In this document: positions 32,422-40,684 of the stretch, piece by piece
Position numbering within the stretch: position 1 is the first letter of the stretch
Layout: each line of letters starts with the position of its first letter
Assembly: GCF_017877055.1 (NCBI RefSeq)
Contig: NZ_JAGIPG010000002.1
Coordinates: forward strand, 1,116,001 to 1,180,000
DNA from: Neorhizobium galegae
Lineage (GTDB): Bacteria > Pseudomonadota > Alphaproteobacteria > Rhizobiales > Rhizobiaceae
Length of the DNA stretch: 64,000 bases
Direction: 5' to 3'
The notes under the pieces: model-generated
The model's input: the letters and a program-made list of their open reading frames with translations, nothing else
What the model was told of the DNA's origin: nothing
Databases searched by the model: none
Translations under genes and position numbers: made by a program

Positions 32422-32643
32422 ATGAACGGATGCTGCAGCCATTGCCACGCCAGGGTCGACGGGTTCTTGAGGGATATCGGCTGGCTCTTCTGGGCGCTCG
32501 TCGCCACGGTGGCCGGCATGTGGCTGATACTGGCGATGGAGATGCTGCGGCGGTCTCGGCCGCAATGGGACCGCCAACAGCATGCAAACGAAGAACTGTC
32601 CGCGATGATCGCCGCCGACAATGGAGCCGATTGCCGAACGTAA
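32422..32643 (+). CDS. Small Cys-rich single-pass membrane protein
   Basis: The 73-residue protein has an N-terminal metal-binding-like patch MNGCCSHCHARVDG, one membrane segment (GWLFWALVATVAGMWLILAM) and a charged tail with a further Cys near the end. GGAAGGTGACGAC lies before the ATG. It follows the MerR-type promoter by 63 bases, so metal-induced expression is likely. No family is recognised; it could be a metal chaperone or accessory membrane protein. It ends before a terminator of the convergent gene. Confidence 0.65.
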   Translation: MNGCCSHCHARVDGFLRDIGWLFWALVATVAGMWLILAMEMLRRSRPQWDRQQHANEELSAMIAADNGADCRT

Positions 32644-32678
32644 AACGGCTGCAGCCCTGATTGACAAGGCTGCAGCCG
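32642..32678 (-). terminator. Terminator of the 32697-33248 gene
   Basis: CGGCTGCAGCC and GGCTGCAGCCG are perfect 11-base arms (32646-32656 and 32668-32678), followed on the minus strand by TTTTACG. It overlaps the end of the convergent small membrane protein gene. Confidence 0.75.
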
Positions 32679-32696
32679 CTGAAGGCATATATAAAA

Positions 32697-33248
32697 TTAC
32701 ATGGAGAACAGCGTATCGTCTTCGGTGCCGTTCTGCTGCTGTTTCTGCGCGTTGCCCTGTGCCAGGGCCGCCGGGTTGCCGCCCATGTCCATCGCCGCTT
32801 CCTGCTTCCGGCCGTTGACGCCCATGGCTTCGAGGATTGCCTTGCGGATATCCGCCTCGATCGCCTCGCGGTCTTCCGCCGACATGGCCTTGAGATCGTC
32901 CTCGGTAAGGTCCTTGTCCTTGAGATACTGTTCGCGGATACGCTCAGCCAAGGTCTTCTTGGCGAGATCCATGAACTCGTCCTCGTATTTGGTCGACGGC
33001 GCCTCGCCAAGCCAGGTGTCGCCTGCGCCGTGATCGACCTCGACGCCCTGGCTCTCCATAGACCAGAGGCTATCTGCCAGCTTTGCGCCGAACACCGTAT
33101 CGCTGCCGGTCATGCCGCCCGAGACGGACTGCCGCGGCGCCGCGTAGTCATTGGCGCTGCCGCCCGAAGCGTTCTTGTCGCCGCCGTTCTTGCCAAGGAT
33201 GCCGTAAAGAGATGCATAATAAGGATTGGTGCTTCCAATTGTCGTCAT
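32697..33248 (-). CDS. Hypothetical rhizobial protein (MTTI-x-ST type)
   Basis: The 183-residue protein starts MTTIGSTNPYYASLYG, has a low-complexity Gly/Ser middle, a motif LADSLWSMES, and an acidic helical C-terminal part (KYEDEFMDLAKKTLAERIRE) before a Gln-rich end. The start motif and the LA-D/N-x-LW-x-ME motif recur in the products of 34646-34921 and, for the start motif, 52878-53660. No signal peptide is seen. GGGGAGAG precedes the ATG. Function unknown. Confidence 0.65.
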   Translation of the reverse strand: MTTIGSTNPYYASLYGILGKNGGDKNASGGSANDYAAPRQSVSGGMTGSDTVFGAKLADSLWSMESQGVEVDHGAGDTWLGEAPSTKYEDEFMDLAKKTLAERIREQYLKDKDLTEDDLKAMSAEDREAIEADIRKAILEAMGVNGRKQEAAMDMGGNPAALAQGNAQKQQQNGTEDDTLFSM

Positions 33249-33349
33249 CGCGACTCTCCCCGTCTGAGACCACTAGCGGCTTAGGTCCCGAAACCTGCAC
33301 GGGGCTTTCGGATTTGGCTTGCATCAGATCGTCGGTGATACGAATATAG

Positions 33350-33365
33350 AGTACCCCCCTATACT
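33350..33365. promoter_or_regulatory. DmeR operator
   Basis: AGTACCCCCCTATACT, with a central C6/G6 tract flanked by AGTA/TACT-type ends, matches the RcnR/DmeR type of operator. It lies 15 bases before the dmeR start and should overlap the promoter. Confidence 0.75.
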
Positions 33366-33380
33366 AAACTGGAGACATTG

Positions 33381-33653
33381 GTGGCGCACACCATTCGGGA
33401 AAAGGCAAAGCTCCTGGCGCGGGTTCGCCGGCTGAAGGGGCAGATGGAGGCGGTCGAGCGGGCGCTGGAAGCCGAGGCGCCCTGCGGCGAGGTGCTGCAA
33501 TTGCTCGCCTCGATCCGTGGCGCACTGTCCGGGCTCACTGGTGAAGTCATGGAGGACCATCTGCGCGAGCACGTGCTGCATGCGGATGACGAGAAACAGA
33601 GGGCGCAGGCGGTCGACGAGCTTGCCGACGCGCTCCGCACCTATATCCGCTGA
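33381..33653 (+). CDS. dmeR: DmeR, nickel/cobalt-responsive RcnR/CsoR-family repressor
   Basis: The 90-residue four-helix protein starts at GTG 33381 (GGAGA upstream) and has His3, Cys35, His60 and His64, exactly the metal ligands of RcnR; VRRLKGQMEAVERAL is the DNA-facing helix. In Rhizobium leguminosarum dmeRF controls nickel and cobalt tolerance. Metal binding should release DmeR from the G-tract operator upstream. The dmeF gene follows after 20 bases. Confidence 0.9.
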   Translation: MAHTIREKAKLLARVRRLKGQMEAVERALEAEAPCGEVLQLLASIRGALSGLTGEVMEDHLREHVLHADDEKQRAQAVDELADALRTYIR

Positions 33654-33673
33654 TCGAGGCGAAGGAGAAGACC

Positions 33674-34636
33674 ATGCCCAATTCCATCGAGGAGCTGAAG
33701 CACGAGCATGTGTTTCTGGGCGCCGACCATGAGCGCAACGAGCGCAAGGTCTGGCTGGTGATCGCACTGACCGCGACGATGATGGTGGCGGAGATCGTCG
33801 CCGGCTCGATCTTCGGCTCCATGGCGCTGACCGCCGACGGTTGGCACATGTCCACCCATGCAGGCGCCATGCTGATCGCGGCACTCGCCTATCTCTATGC
33901 CCGCCGTCAGGCCCGCAATCCGCGTTACACGTTCGGCACCGGCAAGCTCGGCGATCTCGCCGGCTTTGCCAGCGCCATCGTGCTGGCATTGATCGCGCTG
34001 CTGATCGCCTGGGAGAGTTTTGTCCGCCTCGCCAACCCGGTGGCGATCGATTTCGACCAGGCGATCCTCGTCGCCGTGGCCGGGCTTGCCGTCAACCTGC
34101 TCAGCGCCTGGCTGCTCCGGGAGGATCATCATCATGCCCATGACGGTGGTCATCATCATGGCGGACATCACAGCCATCACGGTGCCCACGCGCACGGGCC
34201 TGCCGCCAAGGACCACAATCTGCGTGCCGCCTACCTGCATGTGCTTGCCGATGCGCTGACCTCGGTTCTGGCAATCGCGGCGCTGATTCTCGGCCGGTCC
34301 TACGGCTGGGTCTGGCTGGACCCGGTCATGGGCGTGGTCGGCGGCCTGGTGATCGCCCGCTGGTCCTGGGGGCTGATCCGCGTGACAGCCACGGTGCTTC
34401 TGGACGCGCAACCGGATGACGCGGAACTGGCGGGTAAAATCCGCCGGAGCGTCGAGACGGAGGAGGACAGGATTTCGGACCTGCATGTCTGGCAGCTTGG
34501 CCCGGGGCACCATGCGGCGATCGTCGCGCTGGTCACGCCAAAACCCCAGGCGCCGTCCTTCTACAAGGATAAGCTCCGGGGCATCCGGGATCTGTCGCAT
34601 GTCACGGTGGAAGTCACGCCCGCCAGAACGGCGTAG
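33674..34636 (+). CDS. dmeF: DmeF, cation diffusion facilitator for cobalt/nickel
   Basis: The 320-residue CDF exporter has six membrane segments, the metal-site motif LTADGWHMSTHA, a cytoplasmic His-rich loop of about 16 His between residues 150 and 177 (REDHHHAHDGG and on), and the second site LHVLADALTSV. The C-terminal domain ends LSHVTVEVTPARTA. It exports cobalt and nickel with proton antiport. It is the second gene of dmeRF. Confidence 0.92.
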   Translation: MPNSIEELKHEHVFLGADHERNERKVWLVIALTATMMVAEIVAGSIFGSMALTADGWHMSTHAGAMLIAALAYLYARRQARNPRYTFGTGKLGDLAGFASAIVLALIALLIAWESFVRLANPVAIDFDQAILVAVAGLAVNLLSAWLLREDHHHAHDGGHHHGGHHSHHGAHAHGPAAKDHNLRAAYLHVLADALTSVLAIAALILGRSYGWVWLDPVMGVVGGLVIARWSWGLIRVTATVLLDAQPDDAELAGKIRRSVETEEDRISDLHVWQLGPGHHAAIVALVTPKPQAPSFYKDKLRGIRDLSHVTVEVTPARTA

Positions 34637-34645
34637 CCGGATGTC

Positions 34646-34921
34646 TTAGAATTCGGCGAATTCCTGATAACGGTTTTCAACCCAGTCCTGCGGGGCGGAC
34701 CGGACCTGCATATCGACGTTTGCAGAGCCTGCATCGTCGATTTCCATGACCCAGAGCGCATTGGCAAGCGAAGACGAGAGAAGCGTGCTGCTCCCCGTCA
34801 AGGCATTGGGGGAGCGTTGAGATGCCACAGTTTCACGCTGAGGCGCTTCCTCGACTTTCCGGTCCATCTCTTGTGCCCGGTTGGGATAATAATAGCCGTT
34901 GAGGCCGCTATCGATCTTCAT
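34646..34921 (-). CDS. Small hypothetical protein related to 32697-33248
   Basis: The 91-residue protein starts MKIDSGLNGYYYPNRAQEMD and contains SLANALWVMEIDD, close to LADSLWSMES of the 32697-33248 product, and ends WVENRYQEFAEF. The weak Shine-Dalgarno region and short length leave some doubt about expression. It is convergent with dmeF, ten bases apart. Function unknown. Confidence 0.55.
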   Translation of the reverse strand: MKIDSGLNGYYYPNRAQEMDRKVEEAPQRETVASQRSPNALTGSSTLLSSSLANALWVMEIDDAGSANVDMQVRSAPQDWVENRYQEFAEF

Positions 34922-35056
34922 GGCGAAACGCCCGCGTTCAAAATGGTTAACAAATGGTTAACGCACGAAGCTTGCGCGAGGCTTGCGGCTGATGTTGCGG
35001 TTTGACGACAGGGGCTTGACAAAAATATGCTGACGGACGGCTGTTCGGCGCGTTCC

Positions 35057-35596
35057 TTATCCGTTCCGGTCGCGGAGAAAACCGTCGAATATCGCCTGCG
35101 TGAGCCGCTGGTTCTGTCGGTACCATGTGTCCTGCGTGTAGAAGACCGGTTCGGCGGGGTCCCAGCCGCTGAGCGTAAAGTCGCTCTGGCGGGAGAAGAA
35201 GGTGACGAACTCCTCTTCGCTTGCCCAGGTGGCGATGGCCTGTCCCGGATGAAAGCCGTCCTGGATGCCGCAGAGAGTGACGCCGGTCTCGGTGCGGATC
35301 AGGCCGTGGCCGCAGAAGTCGCGGTGGAATTCGTGGATCAGCCCTTCGCCGATCCTGGCCTGCTGCAGCTTTTCCCACACCAGACGCATCCGCTCGGCCC
35401 CGAGCGCCTTGTGCGAAAGCCTGTCGCGCACCTCCGCCCGCCGCCGGTTCATCTCTTCCTCGCTCGCATTGATCAAAGGGTAGGGCGGCCAGCCGGATTG
35501 CTTGGTCCTCCGCTGTCGCCAGACGGACCAGCCGGCCGCGCCCAGGACAAAGATGATCACGGCGTAGCAGACGATCGGAATGATGATGCCCGCCAT
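35057..35596 (-). CDS. Membrane-anchored hypothetical protein
   Basis: The 179-residue protein has one N-terminal membrane segment (MAGIIIPIVCYAVIIFVLGA) and a soluble domain with DFCGHGLIRTETGVTLCGI, GWDPAEPVFYTQDTWYRQNQ and a C-terminal charged end. It lies 8 bases after the DUF1697 gene and is likely cotranscribed with it. No family is recognised. Confidence 0.65.
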   Translation of the reverse strand: MAGIIIPIVCYAVIIFVLGAAGWSVWRQRRTKQSGWPPYPLINASEEEMNRRRAEVRDRLSHKALGAERMRLVWEKLQQARIGEGLIHEFHRDFCGHGLIRTETGVTLCGIQDGFHPGQAIATWASEEEFVTFFSRQSDFTLSGWDPAEPVFYTQDTWYRQNQRLTQAIFDGFLRDRNG

Positions 35597-35604
35597 CCGT
35601 TCGC

Positions 35605-36117
35605 CTATTCCATCGCCCGTGCCATTTCGGCGAGCTTGCGCACGGTGTTGAGATTACGCGACGTGCCGGGTTTCAGCGCCGGCAGCTTCAGCTTCGATTT
35701 GCCCGAGCCGATCGGATAATGGACATAGATCTCGCGCCCGGCGACGACCGCCTCCTCGCCATCCGGCGCCACCATCTTGTCGAGCGCATCGTTCGATGCC
35801 TTCTCGGGCAGGAAATGCACGAGCAGAAAATTCGGCTTCGCCTCGGGGAAGGGCGCGTTTTCGGCAATTGCCTCCAGCTCTTCCGTCGAGCGCACCATCA
35901 CGCCCGGCTTCTTGCCGAATTTTTGGCCGAGAGCGTCGTCGAGCCTGTCGGCGACCTTGGCCTCGGCCTCGTCGGTCCGGAACAGCACATTGCCGCTCTG
36001 GATGTAGGTCTTCACGTCGGTGAAGCCGAGGGTTTCGCAGATGGACTTGAGTTCAGTCATCTGGAGCGCGGTGCCGGCGACGTTCACTGCGCGAAGCAGG
36101 GCAATGTAGACGGTCAT
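35605..36117 (-). CDS. DUF1697 family protein
   Basis: The 170-residue protein matches DUF1697: MTVYIALLRAVNVAGTALQM, CETLGFTDVKTYIQSGNVLF, the ferredoxin-like repeat through VMVRSTEELEAIAENAPFPE and the final LKPGTSRNLNTVRKLAEMA. It is a small cytoplasmic protein of unknown role that shows a DNA/ligand-binding-like fold in solved members. It precedes the membrane-anchored protein gene on the same strand. Confidence 0.8.
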   Translation of the reverse strand: MTVYIALLRAVNVAGTALQMTELKSICETLGFTDVKTYIQSGNVLFRTDEAEAKVADRLDDALGQKFGKKPGVMVRSTEELEAIAENAPFPEAKPNFLLVHFLPEKASNDALDKMVAPDGEEAVVAGREIYVHYPIGSGKSKLKLPALKPGTSRNLNTVRKLAEMARAME

Positions 36118-36209
36118 TCCTTATCTCCCAAAGGCCAGCCCATCTTATGTTCCGGTGTTGCCGGGCGTGCTTCGAAGGACGGCACGGCCTCTCCGTTAGA
36201 TAAGGCCCC

Positions 36210-38318
36210 TTACCCCTTCCCCGCCACCTTGATCGCAAACGCATATTCGAACGCGATCTCCTCCAGCCGCTGGAAACGCCCCGACTTGCCGCCATGGCCG
36301 GCGGCCATGTTGGTCTTCAAGAGGATCGGCGCGGTGCCGGTCGAGAATTCGCGGACCTTGGCGACCCATTTGGTCGGCTCCCAGTAGGTGACGCGCGGGT
36401 CGGTGAGGCCTGAGATGGCGAGGATTGGCGGATAGGGTTTCGCCGCGACATTGTCGTAAGGCGAGTAGGCGGCGATCCACTGGTATTCTTCGGGGCTGTC
36501 GATCGGGTTGCCCCATTCCGGCCATTCGGGCGGGGTGAGCGGCAGCGTGTCGTCGAGCATGGTGTTGAGCACGTCGACGAAGGGAACGGCCGCGATGATG
36601 CCGGCGAATTTCTCCGGCGCCATGTTGGCGATGCCGCCCATCAGCATGCCGCCCGCCGAACCGCCCTCGGCGATGATGTTCTCATAGGAGGTGAAGCCCT
36701 GGGCCACCAGATGGTCGGCGGCGGCGATGAAGTCCTTGAAGGTGTTTTCCTTGTGCTCCATCTTGCCGTTTTCGTACCAGGCAAATCCCTTGTCCTTGCC
36801 GCCGCGGATATGGGCGATGGCATAAACGAAGCCGCGGTCGGCGAGCGACAGGTTGTTGGTCGAGAACCCGGCCGGAATGGTGATCCCGTAGGCGCCGTAG
36901 CCATAGAGCAAGCAGGGCGCAGACCCATCGAGCGGCGTATCTTTTCGGTAGAGCAATGAGACCGGCACCAGTTCGCCGTCATGCGCCGGCGCCATCACCC
37001 GGCGGGTAACGTAGTCGTCGGGATTGTGGCCCGAGGGCACTTCCTGGGTCTTCAGGAGAACCCGCTCGCGGGTCGTCATGTCGTAGTCGTAAAGCTGGCT
37101 GGGCGTCGTCATCGACGAATAGGAAAAACGGATCACGTCGCTGTCGTATTCTGCGGCACCCTGAAGCCCCAGCGAATAGGCCTCTTCGGCAAACGCGATC
37201 GCATGTTCCTCGCCGGTCGTCCGGTCGCGGATGATGATCTGCGGCAGCCCGTCCTTGCGTTGCAGCCATAGCAGATAACGGGCGAACGCCATGTGGCTGA
37301 TGATCAGCCGGCCGGGCTCGTGCGGCACGACCTCGGTCCAGTTCTCCTTGCCCGGCGCCGTCACCGGAGCCTGCATGATCTTGAAATCCTTCGCATCGCC
37401 GTCATTGGTGAGGATATAGAAGACGTCGCCGCCCTCGGTCATCGAATATTCGATGCCTTCCTCGCGCTCGGCGACGAGAGCCGGCTCGGCCGTCAGGTCC
37501 TTGGTCGAGAGCAGCCGGTATTCCGACGTCTCGTGGTCGTGGATGTCGATATAGATGAAGTCGTCGAGCAGCGAGCCGCCGACGCCCATGAAGAAGCCCG
37601 GATCCTCTTCCTCGTAGACCAGTCGGTCTTCCGACTGCGGCTGGCCGACGATGTGGTGGAAGACTTTCGAGGGCCGGTGGTTCTCGTCCTGCAGCGTATA
37701 GAAGAAGCTCTTGCCATCAGGGGCCCAGACGCCGCCACCACCGGTATTCTCGATCACGTCGGCCAGATCCTCGCCGGTCGCAAGGTCACGGATGCGCAGC
37801 GTGAAATATTCCGAGCCCTTGTCGTCGTAACCCCAGATGCCGCGGGAATGGTCGCTCGTGTGGTCGATGCCGGAAAGACGGAAATAGTCCTTGCCGACGG
37901 CTTCCTTGTCGCCGTCGAGGAGGAGTTGTTTATCCCCGCCGCCGCGAGGGGTGCGGAAATAATGCGGCTGCTCGCCGCCGGTCACGAACAGCGTGCCGTA
38001 GGCGAACGGCCCGTCCTTCATCGGCACGGAGCTGTCGTCTTCCTTGATGCGGCCGCGCATCTCGGCAAACAGCACCTTCTGCAGCTCGGCCGTGTCGCCC
38101 ATGGCCGCTTCCATATAGGCGTTCTCGGCCTCCAGATGCTTGCGGATCTCGGGGTCGAGGATCGATGGATCCTTGAACATCGCCTGCCAGTTGTCGGCCC
38201 GGAACCAGGCATAGTCGTCGGTGCGGGTAATGCCGTGGCGGGTATCGGAAACCGGCTTCCTGGCCGCAACGGGGGCGGCGGGAAGATTGGCGAAAGGCGA
38301 TGGGCGGGAGGTGGCCAA
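36210..38318 (-). CDS. ptrB: Oligopeptidase B (S9 family serine peptidase)
   Basis: The 702-residue protein has an N-terminal beta-propeller and a C-terminal alpha/beta-hydrolase domain with the nucleophile in GGSAGGMLMG, the Asp in DPRVTYWEP and the His in AAGHGGKSG. The propeller includes DPEIRKHLEAENAYMEAAMG. It cleaves short peptides after Arg and Lys in the cytoplasm. No ATG fits; TTG at 38318 with MATSRPSPFANLPAAP is preferred. The frame extends further upstream, past the propeller, without recognisable sequence. Confidence 0.88.
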   Translation of the reverse strand: MATSRPSPFANLPAAPVAARKPVSDTRHGITRTDDYAWFRADNWQAMFKDPSILDPEIRKHLEAENAYMEAAMGDTAELQKVLFAEMRGRIKEDDSSVPMKDGPFAYGTLFVTGGEQPHYFRTPRGGGDKQLLLDGDKEAVGKDYFRLSGIDHTSDHSRGIWGYDDKGSEYFTLRIRDLATGEDLADVIENTGGGGVWAPDGKSFFYTLQDENHRPSKVFHHIVGQPQSEDRLVYEEEDPGFFMGVGGSLLDDFIYIDIHDHETSEYRLLSTKDLTAEPALVAEREEGIEYSMTEGGDVFYILTNDGDAKDFKIMQAPVTAPGKENWTEVVPHEPGRLIISHMAFARYLLWLQRKDGLPQIIIRDRTTGEEHAIAFAEEAYSLGLQGAAEYDSDVIRFSYSSMTTPSQLYDYDMTTRERVLLKTQEVPSGHNPDDYVTRRVMAPAHDGELVPVSLLYRKDTPLDGSAPCLLYGYGAYGITIPAGFSTNNLSLADRGFVYAIAHIRGGKDKGFAWYENGKMEHKENTFKDFIAAADHLVAQGFTSYENIIAEGGSAGGMLMGGIANMAPEKFAGIIAAVPFVDVLNTMLDDTLPLTPPEWPEWGNPIDSPEEYQWIAAYSPYDNVAAKPYPPILAISGLTDPRVTYWEPTKWVAKVREFSTGTAPILLKTNMAAGHGGKSGRFQRLEEIAFEYAFAIKVAGKG

Positions 38319-38400
38319 GGAAGCACTCCGGTTGTGATGCGAGGAGTGCCAGAGATAGGGGGCGCTTGCGCGCGAGGCAAGCGGGTTGCTTCCGGAATGC

Positions 38401-38622
38401 TTAGCCGAGGGCGGCCTGCAATGAAGGTTGGGGAATGTCGCGCCCCATGTCCCGCGCCGCCTCGATCCAGCTTTCGATCGCATCCTGGACGTTGGAAAGG
38501 GCTTCTTGCGGCGTCTCGCCATCGCTCATGCAGCCTGGAAGATCCGGCACGGTCGCCAGGAAACCGCCGCCATCTTCGGCAGAAAGCGGAGAGACCAGAA
38601 CGGGATATCGTAATGGACTCAT
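38401..38622 (-). CDS. hicB: HicB-type antitoxin
   Basis: The 73-residue protein has the HicB partial RNase H-like fold, RYPVLVSPLSAEDGGGFLAT, VPDLPGCMSDGETPQEALSN, and a C-terminal helical end. No DNA-binding domain is seen, as in the short HicB class. It overlaps hicA by 4 bases and is intact. Confidence 0.85.
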   Translation of the reverse strand: MSPLRYPVLVSPLSAEDGGGFLATVPDLPGCMSDGETPQEALSNVQDAIESWIEAARDMGRDIPQPSLQAALG

Positions 38623-38861
38623 GAGAAAGTCCTCACAGCGTCGATAAATTGCACAAGTTTTCGAATGTATACTGGCTTGATCGGTCGTTTGAAAGGCACG
38701 GTCAGGATTTCGCGCATCATAGGATGGCTGACCTTGTAGTGAGAGCTTCCGGATCGCGGCAATGCACAGGAAATACCGAACTCCTCGCAGACTGCCGCAA
38801 TCTCTTCAATTCGCCAGTCCGCTCGCGGGTTGGCGCGCGTTTGTTCCAGACGCTTGCTCAC
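38619..38861 (-). CDS. hicA: HicA-type mRNA interferase
   Basis: The 80-residue double-stranded RNA-binding-like fold protein has RSGSSHYKVSHP, whose His is the catalytic residue of HicA, and PIKPVYIRKLVQFID near the end. It is longer at the N-terminus than the minimal HicA. The toxin precedes the antitoxin, as is usual. Both frames are intact, so this locus may be active. Confidence 0.8.
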   Translation of the reverse strand: MSKRLEQTRANPRADWRIEEIAAVCEEFGISCALPRSGSSHYKVSHPMMREILTVPFKRPIKPVYIRKLVQFIDAVRTFS

Positions 38862-38979
38862 CTCTCTGCCCCACTACGCCACCCGATCACATCATCCTAT
38901 TTCCCGTTCTGGTAGGTGGTCAATCGCGTAACCATCTCATAGTTTCCCGCGCTCCGAGCCATATTGGATGGGAAATGAC

Positions 38980-39372
38980 ATGATGAAAACCTGGTCGCTC
39001 GCAGCGCTCGCCCTCGTTTCCGCCCTGCCGGCCCATGCGCTGGATGCCCGAATCGTGAGGCAGCTCGACGCGCTAGCCCCGGATGAACGGCGCGAGCAGC
39101 GCTGCGATATCGAGGCGATGGATCGCATCAAGCAGGACAACAAGGGCGAGTTCAAGCCGGACAAGGTGATTGCCTATACGTTCGGCGATCCGATCGAGGC
39201 CGGCAATGCCATTCGGGCGCCGGGGGCTGTGTTCCGCAGCGCCGGCGACTGGTATCGGCTCAAATACAGATGCGAGACCGGTGACGAAGGGCTGAAAGTC
39301 ATGTCCTTCGACTACAAGATCGGCTCGAAGGTCCCGAGGGAAGAGTGGGACAAGTATTACCTCTACGAATGA
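38980..39372 (+). CDS. DUF930 family exported protein
   Basis: The protein has a signal peptide (MMKTWSLAALALVSALPAHA, cut after AHA) and the DUF930 core: LDALAPDERREQRCDIEAMD, KVIAYTFGDPIEAGNAI, WYRLKYRCETGDEGLKVMSF. Two cysteines may form a disulfide in the periplasm. The ATG at 38980 is used, although the frame opens at 38968. Function unknown. Confidence 0.8.
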   Translation: MMKTWSLAALALVSALPAHALDARIVRQLDALAPDERREQRCDIEAMDRIKQDNKGEFKPDKVIAYTFGDPIEAGNAIRAPGAVFRSAGDWYRLKYRCETGDEGLKVMSFDYKIGSKVPREEWDKYYLYE

Positions 39373-39430
39373 GCGCTCCGTTCGGCCTTCGGTCGTATCG
39401 CCGAGACTGAAATAACCCGATGCGCTGCCG

Positions 39431-40594
39431 TCATCCCGGCAGGTTGGGCACGGTCTTGCGGTCCGGGAAGAGCTCGTTGAGCACGGTCATCATGATCAGC
39501 GAAAGGGGCAGGGCGAGCATGGCGCCCACCGCTCCCCACATCCAGGTCCAGAACAGGATGGCGATGAACACGATGAAGGGATTGATCTCCCATTGCCGGC
39601 CCATGATCGCCGGGAAGAGCAGGTTTTCCATGGCGAGATGCACGGTGAAGAAGATGATCGCCGGAATGAGGCCGAGGAGCAGGGCGTCATGGGTGAGAAT
39701 GCCGGCAATCGCCACCGAGATCGTCATCAGTGTGATGCCGAGGAAGGGAATGAAGCTCGAAACGAAGGCGAACATACCCCAGAGCACTGGCATGGAAAGC
39801 CCGCCGAAATAGGCAATCAGCGTCATCACCACGCCGAGCCCCAGATAGAGGAGGCTGGCCGTCGCGAAATAATAGCCGAGCACCTCGTCGATCGAATTGA
39901 GCACCCGGATTGCCATCAGCCTCTGCCGGCGTGTCGGAAAGGCGAGGATGATCGTGCGCCGCAGCCGCACCCGGCCGTAGAGAAACAGCAGCAGGGCCGC
40001 AAAGAAGATCATCCCCTGGATGATCGCCGGCGTCAGGTTGGCGGTGACGATGCCGAGAATATTGCCGGAATTTTCGATCAGCGACTGCATCGACATCGGC
40101 CCGGTCTCGAAGGTCGCGGGCGAGACGTTGATCCACTGCTGGCTTTCGAGGAAGGGCTTGATGCGGTTGATGGTCCGCTCGATGAAACTCGGACCTTCCC
40201 GCAGCAGCGTCGCGACCGGCTCGGCGAGCGAATTGGCGATCAGGAACAGGACCGCGAAGACGAGCGTCGACAGGATGAGAGCGATGCCGAAGCGCGGCAC
40301 GCCGGCCTGGCTCAGCCGATCCGCGACGAGCCCGAGGATCAGTCCGACGACGACCGCGAGCGTGACCGGGATCAGGATCAGCGACATGTAATGGACCAGC
40401 GAGAGGAACACGATCGCGAAAATGCCGATCACCGCCCAGGCCATCGCCACGTCGAGCGCTTCGCGTCCAAGCGGCAGGTTCTCGGTCGATTCGATATCCT
40501 CGGGACGCAAGGCCGTTTCGCCTCGGGGTTGTGCGGCCAGGCCGATCGGATGTCTTTTCGGCTTGCTGCCGTTGCGCGCGCTCATGATCGCCAT
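39431..40594 (-). CDS. AI-2E family transporter
   Basis: The 387-residue protein has about eight membrane segments, the family region GYYFATASLLYLGLGVVMTL through PFLGITLMTISVAIAGIL and the C-terminal FTWMWGAVGAMLALPLSL. AI-2E family members include exporters of signals or ions (YdgG/TqsA, YhhT). The actual substrate is unknown. The start may also be the ATG at 40585. Confidence 0.82.
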   Translation of the reverse strand: MAIMSARNGSKPKRHPIGLAAQPRGETALRPEDIESTENLPLGREALDVAMAWAVIGIFAIVFLSLVHYMSLILIPVTLAVVVGLILGLVADRLSQAGVPRFGIALILSTLVFAVLFLIANSLAEPVATLLREGPSFIERTINRIKPFLESQQWINVSPATFETGPMSMQSLIENSGNILGIVTANLTPAIIQGMIFFAALLLFLYGRVRLRRTIILAFPTRRQRLMAIRVLNSIDEVLGYYFATASLLYLGLGVVMTLIAYFGGLSMPVLWGMFAFVSSFIPFLGITLMTISVAIAGILTHDALLLGLIPAIIFFTVHLAMENLLFPAIMGRQWEINPFIVFIAILFWTWMWGAVGAMLALPLSLIMMTVLNELFPDRKTVPNLPG

Positions 40595-40623
40595 ATGTCC
40601 AGAGGTCCCCGTGATGCCTCTTA

Positions 40624-40659
40624 ACGCAAAAGCGGCGCTCCGGTTCCGGGGCGCCGCTT
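40624..40659 (-). terminator. Terminator after the VOC gene at 40685
   Basis: AAGCGGCGC and GCGCCGCTT are perfect 9-base arms, and the minus-strand copy runs into TTTTGCG. Confidence 0.75.
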
Positions 40660-40684
40660 GTCCGCAAAACGGGGTGGATCAGGC

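Noticed and set aside
36210..38522. Longer form of oligopeptidase B starting at 38522
   Set aside because: The extra 68 residues are Arg/Ser-rich and overlap the hicB region antisense; the TTG at 38318 gives the usual length.
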